Positions 17,742-25,945 of a stretch of 33,249 bases of DNA are shown in pieces. A model generated the notes under the pieces. It saw nothing but the letters and a program-made list of their open reading frames with translations. It made no database searches and was not told the origin of the DNA. Origin of the DNA: Sorangium cellulosum (GTDB taxonomy: Bacteria; Myxococcota_A; Polyangia; Polyangiales; Polyangiaceae); assembly GCF_001589285.1 (NCBI RefSeq), contig NZ_JEMA01000518.1, forward strand, positions 148-33,396, in the 5' to 3' direction. The position numbers were made by a program, and so were the translations under genes. The first letter of the stretch is position 1. Each line of letters begins with the position of its first letter.

Positions 17742-18587
17742 TCAAAGGCACGTACAGAGCGGATCCCCCGCGACGCACGCGCAGCCCACCTCGGCGCCCG
17801 GGGCGCCGTCCCCGCGGCGGGGCTCCGCCCCCTGCGGGGCAGCCTCGGCGGCTTGCTCCAGCGCCTCTTCGGGGGTCCCCGGCGCCTCGCCGCGCGCGGG
17901 CGGCTCCTCCGCCGCGGGCGCCGGCGCCTCGCCGAACGCGGGCGGGCGGGCGACGCTCATCCCGGTCCGTCCGGCGGGGCCTGGCTGCGCTGCGGCCGGC
18001 GGCGGCATGAGGCTGCCCACGTAGCTGCCGACATCCGGCGCGATCGCGCCGGGCGGCGGGGCGATGCCGCCCATGACGACCGTCGAGGGGGCGAGCGCCG
18101 TGCCGACGGCGAGCAGGCTGCCTCCCACGGCCGCGACGGTGAGATTGCGGATCCGGCGCCGGCTCACCCCCACCGGGCAGTCGGCCGTGAGCACCGTCCC
18201 GTCGGCGCGCTGGTAGAGCCGCACGCAGAGGTCGCCCGCGGACGCGCGGACGAGCCGCTCCGCCTCGTCGCGCGGCATCGCCGACAGGTTGTACACGCTC
18301 TTCTCGCAGGTGCGGCAGAAGCGCACCCTGTCGTCGCCGGCCATCTCGTCCCAGTGGGCGGGGCACGGGCTCGCGACGCGGAGGCTGTCGAGCAGCGGCA
18401 GGCCCCGGCGCGCCGAGAGGCCGTCGAGCCGCTCGCGCACGGTCGCGAGCTCCTCCTCGAGGCGCCGCTGGGTCTGCTCCAGGGCCGAGAGCTCCCTCAC
18501 CCTCTCCTTGACGGCCGCGAGCTCCTCGGCGAGCTGGGCGCGGCGAGCGTTGAGGGCATCGACGTCATCTCGGTAGGGGGTGGTCAT
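17742..18587 (-). CDS. Membrane protein with coiled coil and conserved Cys-motif domain
   Basis: 281 residues. An N-terminal coiled coil (about 8-60, Glu/Arg/Leu heptads) leads into a compact Cys domain (about 70-140): Cys75-Pro-x-x-Trp79-x-x-Met, GDDRVRF-Cys91-x-x-Cys94, VYNLSAM, Cys121-VR-x-Y and DGTVLT-x-Asp-Cys137-PVG. I have seen this motif set in many myxobacterial and other bacterial proteins of unknown function; the four Cys suggest metal or Fe-S binding. One TM segment follows (about 149-165), then a Pro/Ala-rich region and a Cys-containing end (CACVAGDPLCTCL). The ATG at 18587 was chosen because it begins the coiled-coil region; a TTG at 18674 would extend it. No clear Shine-Dalgarno. 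It is convergent with the binding-protein gene and divergent from the next gene. Confidence 0.75.
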   Translation of the reverse strand: MTTPYRDDVDALNARRAQLAEELAAVKERVRELSALEQTQRRLEEELATVRERLDGLSARRGLPLLDSLRVASPCPAHWDEMAGDDRVRFCRTCEKSVYNLSAMPRDEAERLVRASAGDLCVRLYQRADGTVLTADCPVGVSRRRIRNLTVAAVGGSLLAVGTALAPSTVVMGGIAPPPGAIAPDVGSYVGSLMPPPAAAQPGPAGRTGMSVARPPAFGEAPAPAAEEPPARGEAPGTPEEALEQAAEAAPQGAEPRRGDGAPGAEVGCACVAGDPLCTCL

Positions 18588-18837
18588 GGCGGCTTGGACG
18601 GCGGGGGCGGCGAAGGTTTTGCTCGAGGCCGGCCGCCCGGCGGCAAGGAGCGCGGGAGTCTGTCCGTCTGCCAAGCCTACCCCGACGCGCCCCTCGGGTC
18701 ACCCCGGGCGAGCGAGGCCGACGGCGGCGCTACACCGAGCTGTCGGCGCGGAAGGATCCGACCGCGCTTGTCGCCGTGCGCGCCTCGCCGCCCGCGTCGA
18801 CCGTATGGACGTCCCCCTGCCGTGGTAGCTTGTCCGC

Positions 18838-19986
18838 ATGACCAGCGCGACAGTGACGCTGCTCGGCGCGGCCGAGGTGTCGCGTCCCCCGGCGTGGCGG
18901 GCTCGCCTCGTCGAGTTCCTGCTGGTGGGGGGCGCGACGCTCGCGCTCTTCCCCCTCGCGTGGCTCCTGCGCAGGGCCGTCGGGCTCGATCCCGCGGAGC
19001 TCGCGGTCGGCTTCTTGACGTTCCACGCGGCGTCCCTGATCAACGACCCGCACTTCGCGGTGACCTACCTGCTGTTTTACAAGGACGCGCGGCGCCGCGC
19101 GCTCGGCGGCGAGCTCGCCCCCGTGCAGCGCGCTCGCTACATCGCGGCCGGGCTCCTGGTGCCCCTCGCGCTGTTCGCGTGGGCGATCGCAGCGCTGGCG
19201 ACCGGCTCCGCGCGGACCCTGGGCTTCATGATCCAGCTCATGTTCTTCCTGGTGGGCTGGCATTACGTGAAGCAGGGCTTCGGCATCCTGACGGTGCTCT
19301 CGGCGCGACGTGGATACCGCTTCAGCCCGACCGAGCGCCGGGCGGTCCTGGCACACTGCTTCGCGGGCTGGGCGTATGCGTGGGCGAGCCCCGCCGATCC
19401 GGGCCGTGAGGTCGCGGAGAAGGGCGTTGTCTACACGTCGCTCGCGCACCCGCCGGGGCTCGAGCTCGCCACCGGGATCGCCTTCGGCGCGAGCGCGCTC
19501 GCGCTGCTCTGGGTGCTCGCGCGCAGGTGGCGCGCGGAGCGGCGGCTACCCCCGCTCGAGCCGCTGGCAGGGTTCCTCATCACGGTCTGGCTCTGGACTG
19601 TGTACTCGAGCCTCGACCGGCTCATGGTGTACATGATCCCGGCCCTGCACTCCGTGCAGTATCTGTATTTCGTCTGGCTCCTGAAGCGGAACGAGGCGCG
19701 CGAGGCCGAGGGCCCGCCGTCGTTCGGCAAGCCGACAGCGCTGCGCCTCGGGGTGCTGGCGGCGTCCGCCGTCGCGCTCGGCTGGATCGTCTTCCGCGGC
19801 GCGCCCGCGTTCCTCGACACAGCGCTGGTGCTGGGCGCGAGCGCGGGAGAGACGACGGCCGGCCTGGGCGAAACACCGTATTTCGCCGCCATCTACGTAT
19901 TCGTGAACATCCACCATTACTTCATGGACAGCGTGATCTGGCGCCGCGACAACCCGGACACGCGGTATCTGCTGCACACGAGTTGA
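18838..19986 (+). CDS. Polytopic membrane protein with conserved-looking histidines, unknown function
   Basis: 382 residues with about eight hydrophobic segments (for example 24-45, 103-122, 128-141, 211-228, 243-258, 268-282, 303-319, 348-358). Histidines sit at or near membrane edges: His63, His72 (INDPHF), His142 (GWHYVKQGFG), His271 (ALHSVQYLYFVW) and His359/His360 in VNIHHYFMDSVIWRRDNPD. The last motif looks like a catalytic or metal-binding signature, and the set recalls membrane di-iron or haem enzymes, but it does not match the three His boxes of fatty acid desaturases or sterol hydroxylases. I recognise similar uncharacterised proteins but no named family. The ATG at 18838 lacks a clear ribosome binding site. 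Confidence 0.75.
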   Translation: MTSATVTLLGAAEVSRPPAWRARLVEFLLVGGATLALFPLAWLLRRAVGLDPAELAVGFLTFHAASLINDPHFAVTYLLFYKDARRRALGGELAPVQRARYIAAGLLVPLALFAWAIAALATGSARTLGFMIQLMFFLVGWHYVKQGFGILTVLSARRGYRFSPTERRAVLAHCFAGWAYAWASPADPGREVAEKGVVYTSLAHPPGLELATGIAFGASALALLWVLARRWRAERRLPPLEPLAGFLITVWLWTVYSSLDRLMVYMIPALHSVQYLYFVWLLKRNEAREAEGPPSFGKPTALRLGVLAASAVALGWIVFRGAPAFLDTALVLGASAGETTAGLGETPYFAAIYVFVNIHHYFMDSVIWRRDNPDTRYLLHTS

Positions 19987-20010
19987 TCCGGACGGCGCGC
20001 GCGCCCGCGC

Positions 20011-20043
20011 GGCGCTCGGCCCGAGCGCCCCCGGCCCGGGCCG
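20011..20043. terminator. GC hairpins between convergent genes
   Basis: The 59-base gap between the convergent membrane protein and ferredoxin-MBL genes contains a 9-bp inverted repeat (GGCGCTCGG at 20011-20019, CCGAGCGCC at 20021-20029) and a 12-bp palindrome CGGCCCGGGCCG (20032-20043). Neither is followed by a T run. A bidirectional end of transcription is plausible from the gene layout. Confidence 0.35.
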
Positions 20044-20045
20044 CG

Positions 20046-21455
20046 TCACGCCCGCCTGGCCACCATCGCCCTCGCCGCGCGGGCAGCGAGCCAGCCGACC
20101 GCGGCCGCGCCGCCGAGCGCAGCGGTCGCGGCCAGGGAGACCCGGACCAGCGCCGCTGTGTCCTTCTCCGGCCGGTGATCGGGCAAATAGGGGCGGACAG
20201 CGCGCGGCAGCACCCACGACTCGCTCCCCGGGCCCTCGCCGCCGAACGCGCGCACCACGCGGGCAAGGCGGGATCTGGGCCTCGTGCGGCTCTGCACCCA
20301 CGGGACGAACCGGAGCATGGGCACGTGGCCTGGGGCCTGCCGCTCCATCCAGGCGACGACGCGCTGGAGCTCGGCGGCGGTCGCTGCAGCGCTGCCGTCG
20401 CCTTCGAGGCGACGCCACTCGTTGTGCCCGGGCAGGAGCCACGCGAAGCGGAGATGGCCCGCCTCCGCCAGCGCGGCCAGGCGGCGCACGGAGCGGCTCT
20501 GGCGCTCCCAGTCGTCCCAGCACTGGAGCCGGAACGCCGCGATATGGCCGAGCCTCCGCGAGTACGCGAGGTGATCGCCCGTGAACAGGAAGCGGCCCCG
20601 GTACAGCAGGCACATCGAGCCCGCGGTGTGGCCGGGCTGCGAGAGCACGGCGAGCTCGGCGCCGGCGAGCTCGCCGTCGGCCAGCGGGGCGCCCTCCAGC
20701 GTCATGGGCTCGGGGCGATCGGGGAGCTGGATCTCCACGTCGCCCGTGGACGCGCGGTACGCGCCGCCCCGCAGCGTCACGTCGGCCGCGCCGAGGATGC
20801 GGCGGCAGCCGGGGAAGCGCGCCGCGAACTCGGCGTGGTGCTCGGTGTGATCACGGTGCGTGAGGAAGATCCACCGCACGCCGCCGTGCTCCTCGAGGAA
20901 GCGAAAGATGGCGTCGCTCGGCTCCGGCAGGTCGACGAGCACGCCGCCGCCGGGGCGCTCGATGAAGTAGGTCGTGGCGCCGATGTTGTCGGCCGAGGGG
21001 TGGCCGAGCGCCCAGACCTCGTCCTCGATGCGGCGCGGCCAGGTGCGAAAGGGCGCGCCGAGCGCGCCGGGGCGCACCCGCCCCGGGGACGTCTTCAGGC
21101 GCAGCGCGTGGACCGGACAGGCGGCGACCGCCGAGCGCGCCGCCTCGAGATCGGCCAGGCTCCGCGGCTGCCGCAGGACGCCCGTGAACGCCCCCTCGTC
21201 GTACGTGCCCTCCAGCACGGCGGGCGCGCGGCGCTGGACGTCGCCGCCGTCGTCGCCGTCCATGCGCGCCCAGTGGGCCGGAGAGACCTCGCCCAGGAGC
21301 TCGGGCGCGAAGTTCCTGCAAACACCTGCGCCGCAGCAGGCGCGCGTGACGTGAAGTTTACCCCAGTCGCCCTCATCGACGCTGTCTCTCCCGCTGTCGT
21401 TCGACGCATGGTCCATAGGAGCGCGCACACTACCACGCTGCCCGCGAGCAGGCAT
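20046..21455 (-). CDS. [3Fe-4S]-type ferredoxin fused to metallo-beta-lactamase fold, with C-terminal TM segment
   Basis: 469 residues in three parts. The ferredoxin-like N-terminus (about 30-122) has Cys40-CGAGV-Cys46 and Cys113-PV; Ala in the middle position of CxxAxxC is the pattern of [3Fe-4S] ferredoxins that serve P450s. The metallo-beta-lactamase part (about 135-350) has LTHRDHTEHH (His200, Asp202, His203, His207), GHTAGS (His276), FTGDHL (Asp294) and LPGHNEW. The first motif departs from canonical HxHxDH and is closer to the HRDD-type variant of Fd-MBL proteins. A C-terminal hydrophobic segment (about 436-460) would anchor it, with the enzyme in the cytoplasm. The ATG at 21455 has GAGG about 10 bases upstream; an ATG at 21416 is an alternative. 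Substrate unknown; a redox-coupled hydrolase is inferred. Confidence 0.82.
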   Translation of the reverse strand: MPARGQRGSVRAPMDHASNDSGRDSVDEGDWGKLHVTRACCGAGVCRNFAPELLGEVSPAHWARMDGDDGGDVQRRAPAVLEGTYDEGAFTGVLRQPRSLADLEAARSAVAACPVHALRLKTSPGRVRPGALGAPFRTWPRRIEDEVWALGHPSADNIGATTYFIERPGGGVLVDLPEPSDAIFRFLEEHGGVRWIFLTHRDHTEHHAEFAARFPGCRRILGAADVTLRGGAYRASTGDVEIQLPDRPEPMTLEGAPLADGELAGAELAVLSQPGHTAGSMCLLYRGRFLFTGDHLAYSRRLGHIAAFRLQCWDDWERQSRSVRRLAALAEAGHLRFAWLLPGHNEWRRLEGDGSAAATAAELQRVVAWMERQAPGHVPMLRFVPWVQSRTRPRSRLARVVRAFGGEGPGSESWVLPRAVRPYLPDHRPEKDTAALVRVSLAATAALGGAAAVGWLAARAARAMVARRA

Positions 21456-21513
21456 GTGCGCTCAGCCTCGGAGTGACGGGCACATCAATGCACCGATGAG
21501 CGCGTCCGCCAGC

Positions 21514-22332
21514 TCAGGCGAGCTGGCCCGCGACCTCATCCGTCCAGACGCGGAACCCCTTCAGCGTGTTCGGGCCGAAGGTCGTCGAGATCGCCACGTC
21601 GGCGGCGTCGCGCCCGCGCGCGATCAGCACGCGCCCGATGCGAGGCACGTTGTTGCGCGCGTCGAACGTGTGCCACTCCCCGCCGAGATAGGCCTCGAAC
21701 CAGCCGGAGAAGTCCATGGGCCCGTGGGGAGGAGGCACGCCGATGTCGCCCAGGTAGCCGGTGCAGTAGCGCGCCGGGATGTTCATGCAGCGGCAGAGCG
21801 CGATCGCGAGGTGCGCGTAGTCCCGGCAGACGCCCTTCCGTTCATTGAACACCTCCCACGCCGTCTTGGTGGGGCTCGCGAACTCGTAGCCGAACGCGAT
21901 GTGCCGGTGGACGAAGTCACAGATGGCCTGCACGCGCCCCCAGCCGGTGGCAGCCTGGCCGAACAGGCCCCACGCCGCCTCCGACAGGCGATCCGTCTCG
22001 CAGTACCGGCTGCCCAGCAAGAACACCAGCGTCTCTTCCGGCAGCGCGTCGACGGCGTGCTGCTCGGCCGACACAACGACGCGGTCCGGCGCGCCTGTGT
22101 CGTTCACCACCGCGTCGGCGGAGATCTTCAGCTCGCCGGCCGGCGCGACGATGCGGCTGCACCAGTTGCCAAAGGCATCCCGGTAGGACCGGGCCGGGAT
22201 CGGCGGGCTGGTGAGCATGTGATCCGGCCGCACCAGATCCGATACGCGCGAGTAGTGGATGCTCAGCGTCAGGATGACCGGCGTGGGCTGTGGGAATTCG
22301 TAGAGCAGCTCGTAACCTACGCGGATCTGCAT
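21514..22332 (-). CDS. Transglutaminase-like protein
   Basis: 272 residues. The N-terminal beta-sandwich-type region (about 1-80: QIRVGYELLYEFPQPTPVILTL, FGNWCSRIVAPAGEL) is the one usually found before bacterial transglutaminase-like domains. The catalytic triad is visible: Cys169 in RKGVCRDYAH, His221 in EWHTFDARN and Asp224. No signal peptide, so cytoplasmic. Members of this family act as cysteine proteases or amide-bond enzymes; the substrate is unknown. The start at 22332 is fixed by GAGGTG 7 bases upstream and by the domain beginning right after it; the frame stays open for 140 more codons upstream, but that part is Arg/Ser-rich non-coding-like sequence. Confidence 0.88.
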   Translation of the reverse strand: MQIRVGYELLYEFPQPTPVILTLSIHYSRVSDLVRPDHMLTSPPIPARSYRDAFGNWCSRIVAPAGELKISADAVVNDTGAPDRVVVSAEQHAVDALPEETLVFLLGSRYCETDRLSEAAWGLFGQAATGWGRVQAICDFVHRHIAFGYEFASPTKTAWEVFNERKGVCRDYAHLAIALCRCMNIPARYCTGYLGDIGVPPPHGPMDFSGWFEAYLGGEWHTFDARNNVPRIGRVLIARGRDAADVAISTTFGPNTLKGFRVWTDEVAGQLA

Positions 22333-22702
22333 GCGGACACCTCGGGATGGTTGCGCGGCGCGAGTCACGAGCACGCACCGCGCGCCAGCCGAGCGACGCC
22401 GCTGAAGACACCTGAACCGCGAGCGCGAGAGCATCTCCAGCGCACGCTCGAACGGTTTAGCGGCCATCCTGCGCGCAGCGCGCGAGTATGTCAAGAACGA
22501 TCGGGCGCCGGCCGCGGTTAACCTCTCGATCGACCGATCCTGCGCCTGCGCCTGCGCTATTGTTTCGGGTCGATGAACTCGCCCGTTGCTGACTCGGCGC
22601 ATGGACGGAATCGCGCGGCGTGAGGACGTATTCGCGCGCCACGCGCGGATCCGGGCCTGTCGACGTGTGACGATGCGCTGACCACACATCGGCCCAACAT
22701 CC
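22333..22702. other. Divergent intergenic region between transglutaminase-like gene and desaturase
   Basis: 370 bases between two divergent genes, so both promoters should lie here. It shows a short TGCGCC direct repeat (about 22540-22557) and GATCGACCGATC (about 22528-22539). No convincing promoter or RNA is seen. Confidence 0.35.
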
Positions 22703-23491
22703 ATGTACAAGCGAGCCATGGAACTCGTCGCTATCCTGATCGCCCACTCCACACTGTCGGTCTTTTTTCAGACCTTCTTCCTGCACCGGTACGCGTCGCA
22801 TCGGATGTTCACGATGTCGAAGCGCTGGGAACGGACCTTCCATCTCCTCACCTACCTCACGCAGGGCTCCTCGTACCTTGTGCCCCGGGCATACGCGATC
22901 TTGCACCGCATGCACCACGCCTACAGCGACACGCCGAAGGACCCGCACTCGCCGCGGTACTACTCGAACGTCGCCACGATGATGAGGGACACCGCGAAGC
23001 GCTACGACGCCATCTGCGACGGCACCGCGGAGATCGAGCCGCGCTTCCTCGGCGGCTATCCCGAGTGGCCCACGCTCGATCGCATCGGCAACTCGTGGGC
23101 GAGCCGCCTCGCCTGGGGCACGGGCTACGCGCTCTTCTACATCGCCTTCGCCACGCAATGGTGGCAGTTCCTCTTCGTCCCGCTCCACTGGACCATGGGC
23201 CCGCTCCACGGCGCCATCGTGAACTGGTGCGGCCACCGCTACGGTTACCGCAACTTCAACAGCGACGACGACTCGCGCAACACGCTGGCCCTCGACGTCG
23301 TGACGCTCGGCGAGCTCTTCCAGAACAACCACCACAAGTACGCGCAGAGCCCCAACTTCGCGGTCCGTCGGTTCGAGATCGACCCGGCGTACCAGGTCAT
23401 CCGCGTGTTCGCCTGGGCAGGCATCCTCAAGATGCCCGAGAGGCGCCAGGTCGCCCGCCTGGACACCGGGGCCGCAGGCGTCGAGGGCTGA
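22703..23491 (+). CDS. Membrane fatty acid desaturase (acyl-CoA/acyl-lipid type)
   Basis: 262 residues, a di-iron membrane desaturase. All histidine boxes are present: His28-RYAS-His33, His68-RM-His71-His72, the fourth-box equivalent NWCGHRYGY (His178), and NNHHKY (His210-His211). Hydrophobic pairs at about 7-27 and 135-165 give the usual four-helix topology, and there is no fused cytochrome b5. It introduces a cis double bond into a fatty acyl chain and needs an electron donor such as ferredoxin; a ferredoxin-containing gene lies about 1.2 kb away on the other strand. At 262 residues it is short but within the bacterial range. An alternative start is ATG 22718. It is independent of the PUFA synthase, which makes double bonds without oxygen. 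Confidence 0.9.
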   Translation: MYKRAMELVAILIAHSTLSVFFQTFFLHRYASHRMFTMSKRWERTFHLLTYLTQGSSYLVPRAYAILHRMHHAYSDTPKDPHSPRYYSNVATMMRDTAKRYDAICDGTAEIEPRFLGGYPEWPTLDRIGNSWASRLAWGTGYALFYIAFATQWWQFLFVPLHWTMGPLHGAIVNWCGHRYGYRNFNSDDDSRNTLALDVVTLGELFQNNHHKYAQSPNFAVRRFEIDPAYQVIRVFAWAGILKMPERRQVARLDTGAAGVEG

Positions 23492-23783
23492 GCGACCCTC
23501 CCCGGAAGAACCATTTTCCCTGCTGCCCGAGCGGCAACCTCGACCAGGATCGCCGCGCCGGCGAGCGTCGGAGAAATCAGCGCGCGCTTTACCGATAAGC
23601 GTGGTGCCGCGGCGCCTGTTTCTGCTATACACCTGCACACACGCAGAGAAGTTGTTGGCGTTGCCGCCTGGACCATCGACCAGGGACGGCAAGCACGGCC
23701 GTCGCTCGACGTTCGAGGCAACTCATGCACAGCCCTGGGACGCACGCGCCACGCGTGCCTTCCCGCCTCGGGAGAACGTCGAG

Positions 23784-24245
23784 ATGATCCATGCGTCCAC
23801 GCCTACCACCCTCGCCGCGCCGGGGGGCGCCGTGCCGGGTGAAGGCCTTGCCTCGGGCGCGCCGCCGCGCACCGAGCGGATGCCGACCGACCTGCGCGCG
23901 CTGGCGCTCTGCCTCGCGGGCCCCTTCGCTGGCCTCTCCGAGGGAGCGCGGCGCTGCCTGGCCCTTCACTGCGACGGGTTCGCCGAGCTGATCCAGGCCC
24001 AGGGAGCGGTCGCCGAGGCCGGCGACGACGTGCGCTCGTGGCCTCACTTCCTGCTGAGCGCGCTGTTCGCGCTCCGCTCCGCCGAGGACGCGTCGCCGCT
24101 CTCGGCGCAGGACGAGGCGTGGATGGTCGCGGAGGTCGAGGCTGATTTCGGGGAGGCGCTCGCGCGGTTCGAGGCACGGACGGGGAGGCCGCCCTCGCTG
24201 ATCCCGCCGCGCCCCATGCTTCCGCTCCAGCAGCTCGCGCCCTGA
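23784..24245 (+). CDS. Hypothetical protein, 153 residues
   Basis: No family recognised. The protein has an Ala/Pro-rich start, then a helical region of about 120 residues (DLRALALCLAGPFAGLSEGARRCLALHCDGFAELIQAQG... WMVAEVEADFGEALARFEARTG) and a Pro-rich end. It has no signal peptide and no TM segment. The start ATG at 23784 follows GGGAG at about 8 bases; the frame is open further upstream to 23601, but the extra part reads as non-coding. The next small gene begins 19 bases downstream in the same direction, so the two are probably one operon. Confidence 0.65.
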   Translation: MIHASTPTTLAAPGGAVPGEGLASGAPPRTERMPTDLRALALCLAGPFAGLSEGARRCLALHCDGFAELIQAQGAVAEAGDDVRSWPHFLLSALFALRSAEDASPLSAQDEAWMVAEVEADFGEALARFEARTGRPPSLIPPRPMLPLQQLAP

Positions 24246-24264
24246 GCGCAGAGAGGGTTCGATC

Positions 24265-24513
24265 ATGAAAGAGTCGATGTCGCGGGTGGTGGACGGCGTG
24301 GAGCAGAGGCTCTGCTGGCGCTTCCAGGTGCACGGGAGGAGCGATGTCGTGTACGAGCCCGCGCTCAACCTGCGCGGCCCGTTCGATCGCGACAGGCAGC
24401 GCCACCTCAGGTCGGGCGAGACGTTCCAGCGGCTGGATCGCTCGGGCTCTCCCCGGAAGTACGGTGGCCTCGTCTGGCAGCCGACGAGCGCGATCGCCGT
24501 CTCCGGCCGATAG
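24265..24513 (+). CDS. Hypothetical small protein, 82 residues
   Basis: A small, basic protein (MKESMSRVVDGVEQRLCWRFQ...) with no signal peptide and no recognised domain. The segment SDVVYEPALNLRGPFDRDRQR is beta-strand-like. AGAGGG lies about 7 bases before the ATG, and the gene follows the previous one by 19 bases, supporting a two-gene unit. Real but uncharacterised is the best reading. Confidence 0.55.
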   Translation: MKESMSRVVDGVEQRLCWRFQVHGRSDVVYEPALNLRGPFDRDRQRHLRSGETFQRLDRSGSPRKYGGLVWQPTSAIAVSGR

Positions 24514-24619
24514 AGCCACCCCACCGGCGCCCGGCAGCCGCGAGGCCGCCCCCCCCCGGAGAGACACACGTCATTCGAGCCGCAAGAAACGGCCACCAAC
24601 GGAGTTGTATATCATCGCC

Positions 24620-24976
24620 ATGTCCATCCCCCAGAAGCCAGTCGCCTCCGCCCTGCTGCTCGCCACCGCGGCCCTCCTCACTTTTCGCGCCACGTCGCGC
24701 GACCGGAGCGGCTCGACGCTCGGCGTGCTCATCGACGCGGCCGGCTCTCCGCAGCACCTCGTGATCGAATCGGCCGGCGAGGACGGCACCTGGACGCTGG
24801 CCAGCGCGCTTCCCACCGGCCGCGCCTCCTATCTCCTGTACGAGAGCGCCGCCAACGTGCTGCGCGGCGGAAACCTGAGCGATGACGGGAGCATCTCCTT
24901 CCATGGAGCGCTGTACTCGATCGAGTCGTCGCTCGACGGAAGCACCCGCACGGCCAAGGTGAGCGGCAGCGTCTGA
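24620..24976 (+). CDS. Probable exported small protein, unknown function
   Basis: 118 residues. The N-terminus MSIPQKPVASALLLATAALLTFRATS is a weak signal peptide or TM anchor. The remainder is beta-rich (GVLIDAAGSPQHLVIESAGEDGTWTL, ISFHGALYSIESSLDGSTRTAKVSGS) with no cysteine. GGAG lies 15 bases before the ATG, rather far; an in-frame TTG nearer to it could be the true start. No family recognised. Confidence 0.55.
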   Translation: MSIPQKPVASALLLATAALLTFRATSRDRSGSTLGVLIDAAGSPQHLVIESAGEDGTWTLASALPTGRASYLLYESAANVLRGGNLSDDGSISFHGALYSIESSLDGSTRTAKVSGSV

Positions 24977-25141
24977 GCGGTCGCCGGATCGATCGCCCTC
25001 ACCTCGACGGCGCGACCGGGCAGAGCCCGGTGAATACTCTCCCTGCAATCCTACATCCCAGCTCGGCCGCCCTGGCCGCGCGCTTCGGGTGCGCTCGCGC
25101 GCGAAGCCATCGTTCCACGAGCACGCCGGCGCCTGGTTCTG

Positions 25142-25690
25142 GTGGGGTCAGCCCTGCGGAACTGCGGGGCCCTGCTCGGCGATGAACAGGCCGTCACCGG
25201 CCCCGACGCGTACCGCGCCTTCGCCGAGGCGGTCCGGAGCGAGCCGGGGATGGAGAGCGTGATCTTCGCCTGCTCGACCGACAAGCTGCGGAAGCCGAGC
25301 GACAGCGAGGTGACGCCCGCCGAGGCGAACGTCAGGGCCCCTGAGAGCCTCTCTCGCGACATGCTCCGAGCGCGCCTCGTCGAGAGCTCACCGGGCTCGA
25401 CGCCGCGTACGTGAGCCCCCGCGGCAGGCGATGATGGCCAGCGTCATCGCGGACATCGGCGAGGCGAAGGGCAAGCCCCACGCGCTCACCTAGACAGGCA
25501 CCTAACCGGCTGCACCTCGTCCACCGCGTCAGCAAGCTCGCTGCGCGGGATCCGCTCACGCTCTACCCGGCGGAGCGCGTGAGCCGGTGGCACGACACGC
25601 TGTTCGATCAGCGCCTGAAGGCGGCGTTCCTGGCGAACTACGGCCTCGGCTCGGCGTCCGCCGTCGTGCTCTCCTCGGCCGAGGCCACTC
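25142..25690 (+). pseudogene. Probable frameshifted gene remnant
   Basis: Protein-like sequence continues through this stretch but only by changing reading frame several times. About 25142-25384 reads MGSALRNCGALLGDEQAVTG...DMLRARLVES. About 25384-25428 reads ELTGLDAAYVSPRGR in a second frame. 25431-25490 reads MMASVIADIGEAKGKPHALT in a third frame and ends in TAG. About 25495-25690 reads PNRLHLVHRVSKLAARDPLTLYP...AAFLANYGLGSASAVVL, back in the second frame. Each piece looks like a genuine protein, none has a good ribosome binding site, and no family is recognised. Sequencing errors would give the same picture. Confidence 0.4.
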
Positions 25691-25945
25691 CACGTCCCTG
25701 CCCGCTCCGACGCGAACACCGCGAGCACGAGCGTCGGATGGGTGAGCTCAATGATGCACAGGCGGTGATGAGGGCCGCCTCGGTGAACTATTGACGCCGG
25801 AGTTGTGAGCGTTCACATTGTTCCACGTGGGCACACACCCCCCGGGCGGGCTCCTGTTGTGGAACGAACATTCAGAGCTCGGGTGCTCGTTGCCCGATCC
25901 CGGGGCGCCCCTGACCGCTGGCAAGGTGCCAGCGAGGAGCAGACG
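25691..25945. other. Upstream region of the GH43 gene
   Basis: 255 bases with no gene. It contains a LacI-type operator-like palindrome (25804-25817), a CCACGTGG palindrome (25823-25830) and a loose inverted pair GTTCCAC/GTGGAAC around 25820 and 25858. The AGGAG ribosome binding site of the next gene is at its right end. Confidence 0.45.
25804..25817. promoter_or_regulatory. LacI-family-like operator upstream of GH43 gene
   Basis: TGTGAGCGTTCACA is a 14-bp palindrome with one mismatched pair and a central CG. This form is used by many LacI-family sugar regulators. It lies 128 bp before the start codon of a secreted glycosidase, where sugar-responsive repression would make sense. The half-site spacing (TGTGA-N4-TCACA) differs from the N6 of CRP sites. 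Confidence 0.4.

Noticed and set aside
22333-22752. 140-codon N-terminal extension of the transglutaminase-like protein
   Set aside because: Arg/Ser-rich, overlaps the start of the divergent desaturase, and a GAGGTG site marks the ATG at 22332.
25804-25817. CRP-type site
   Set aside because: Half-sites TGTGA/TCACA are separated by 4 bases instead of 6; a LacI-family form fits better.
25805-25945. N-terminal extension of the GH43 protein
   Set aside because: It would bury the lipoprotein signal peptide; the ATG at 25946 has the ribosome binding site and starts directly at the signal.
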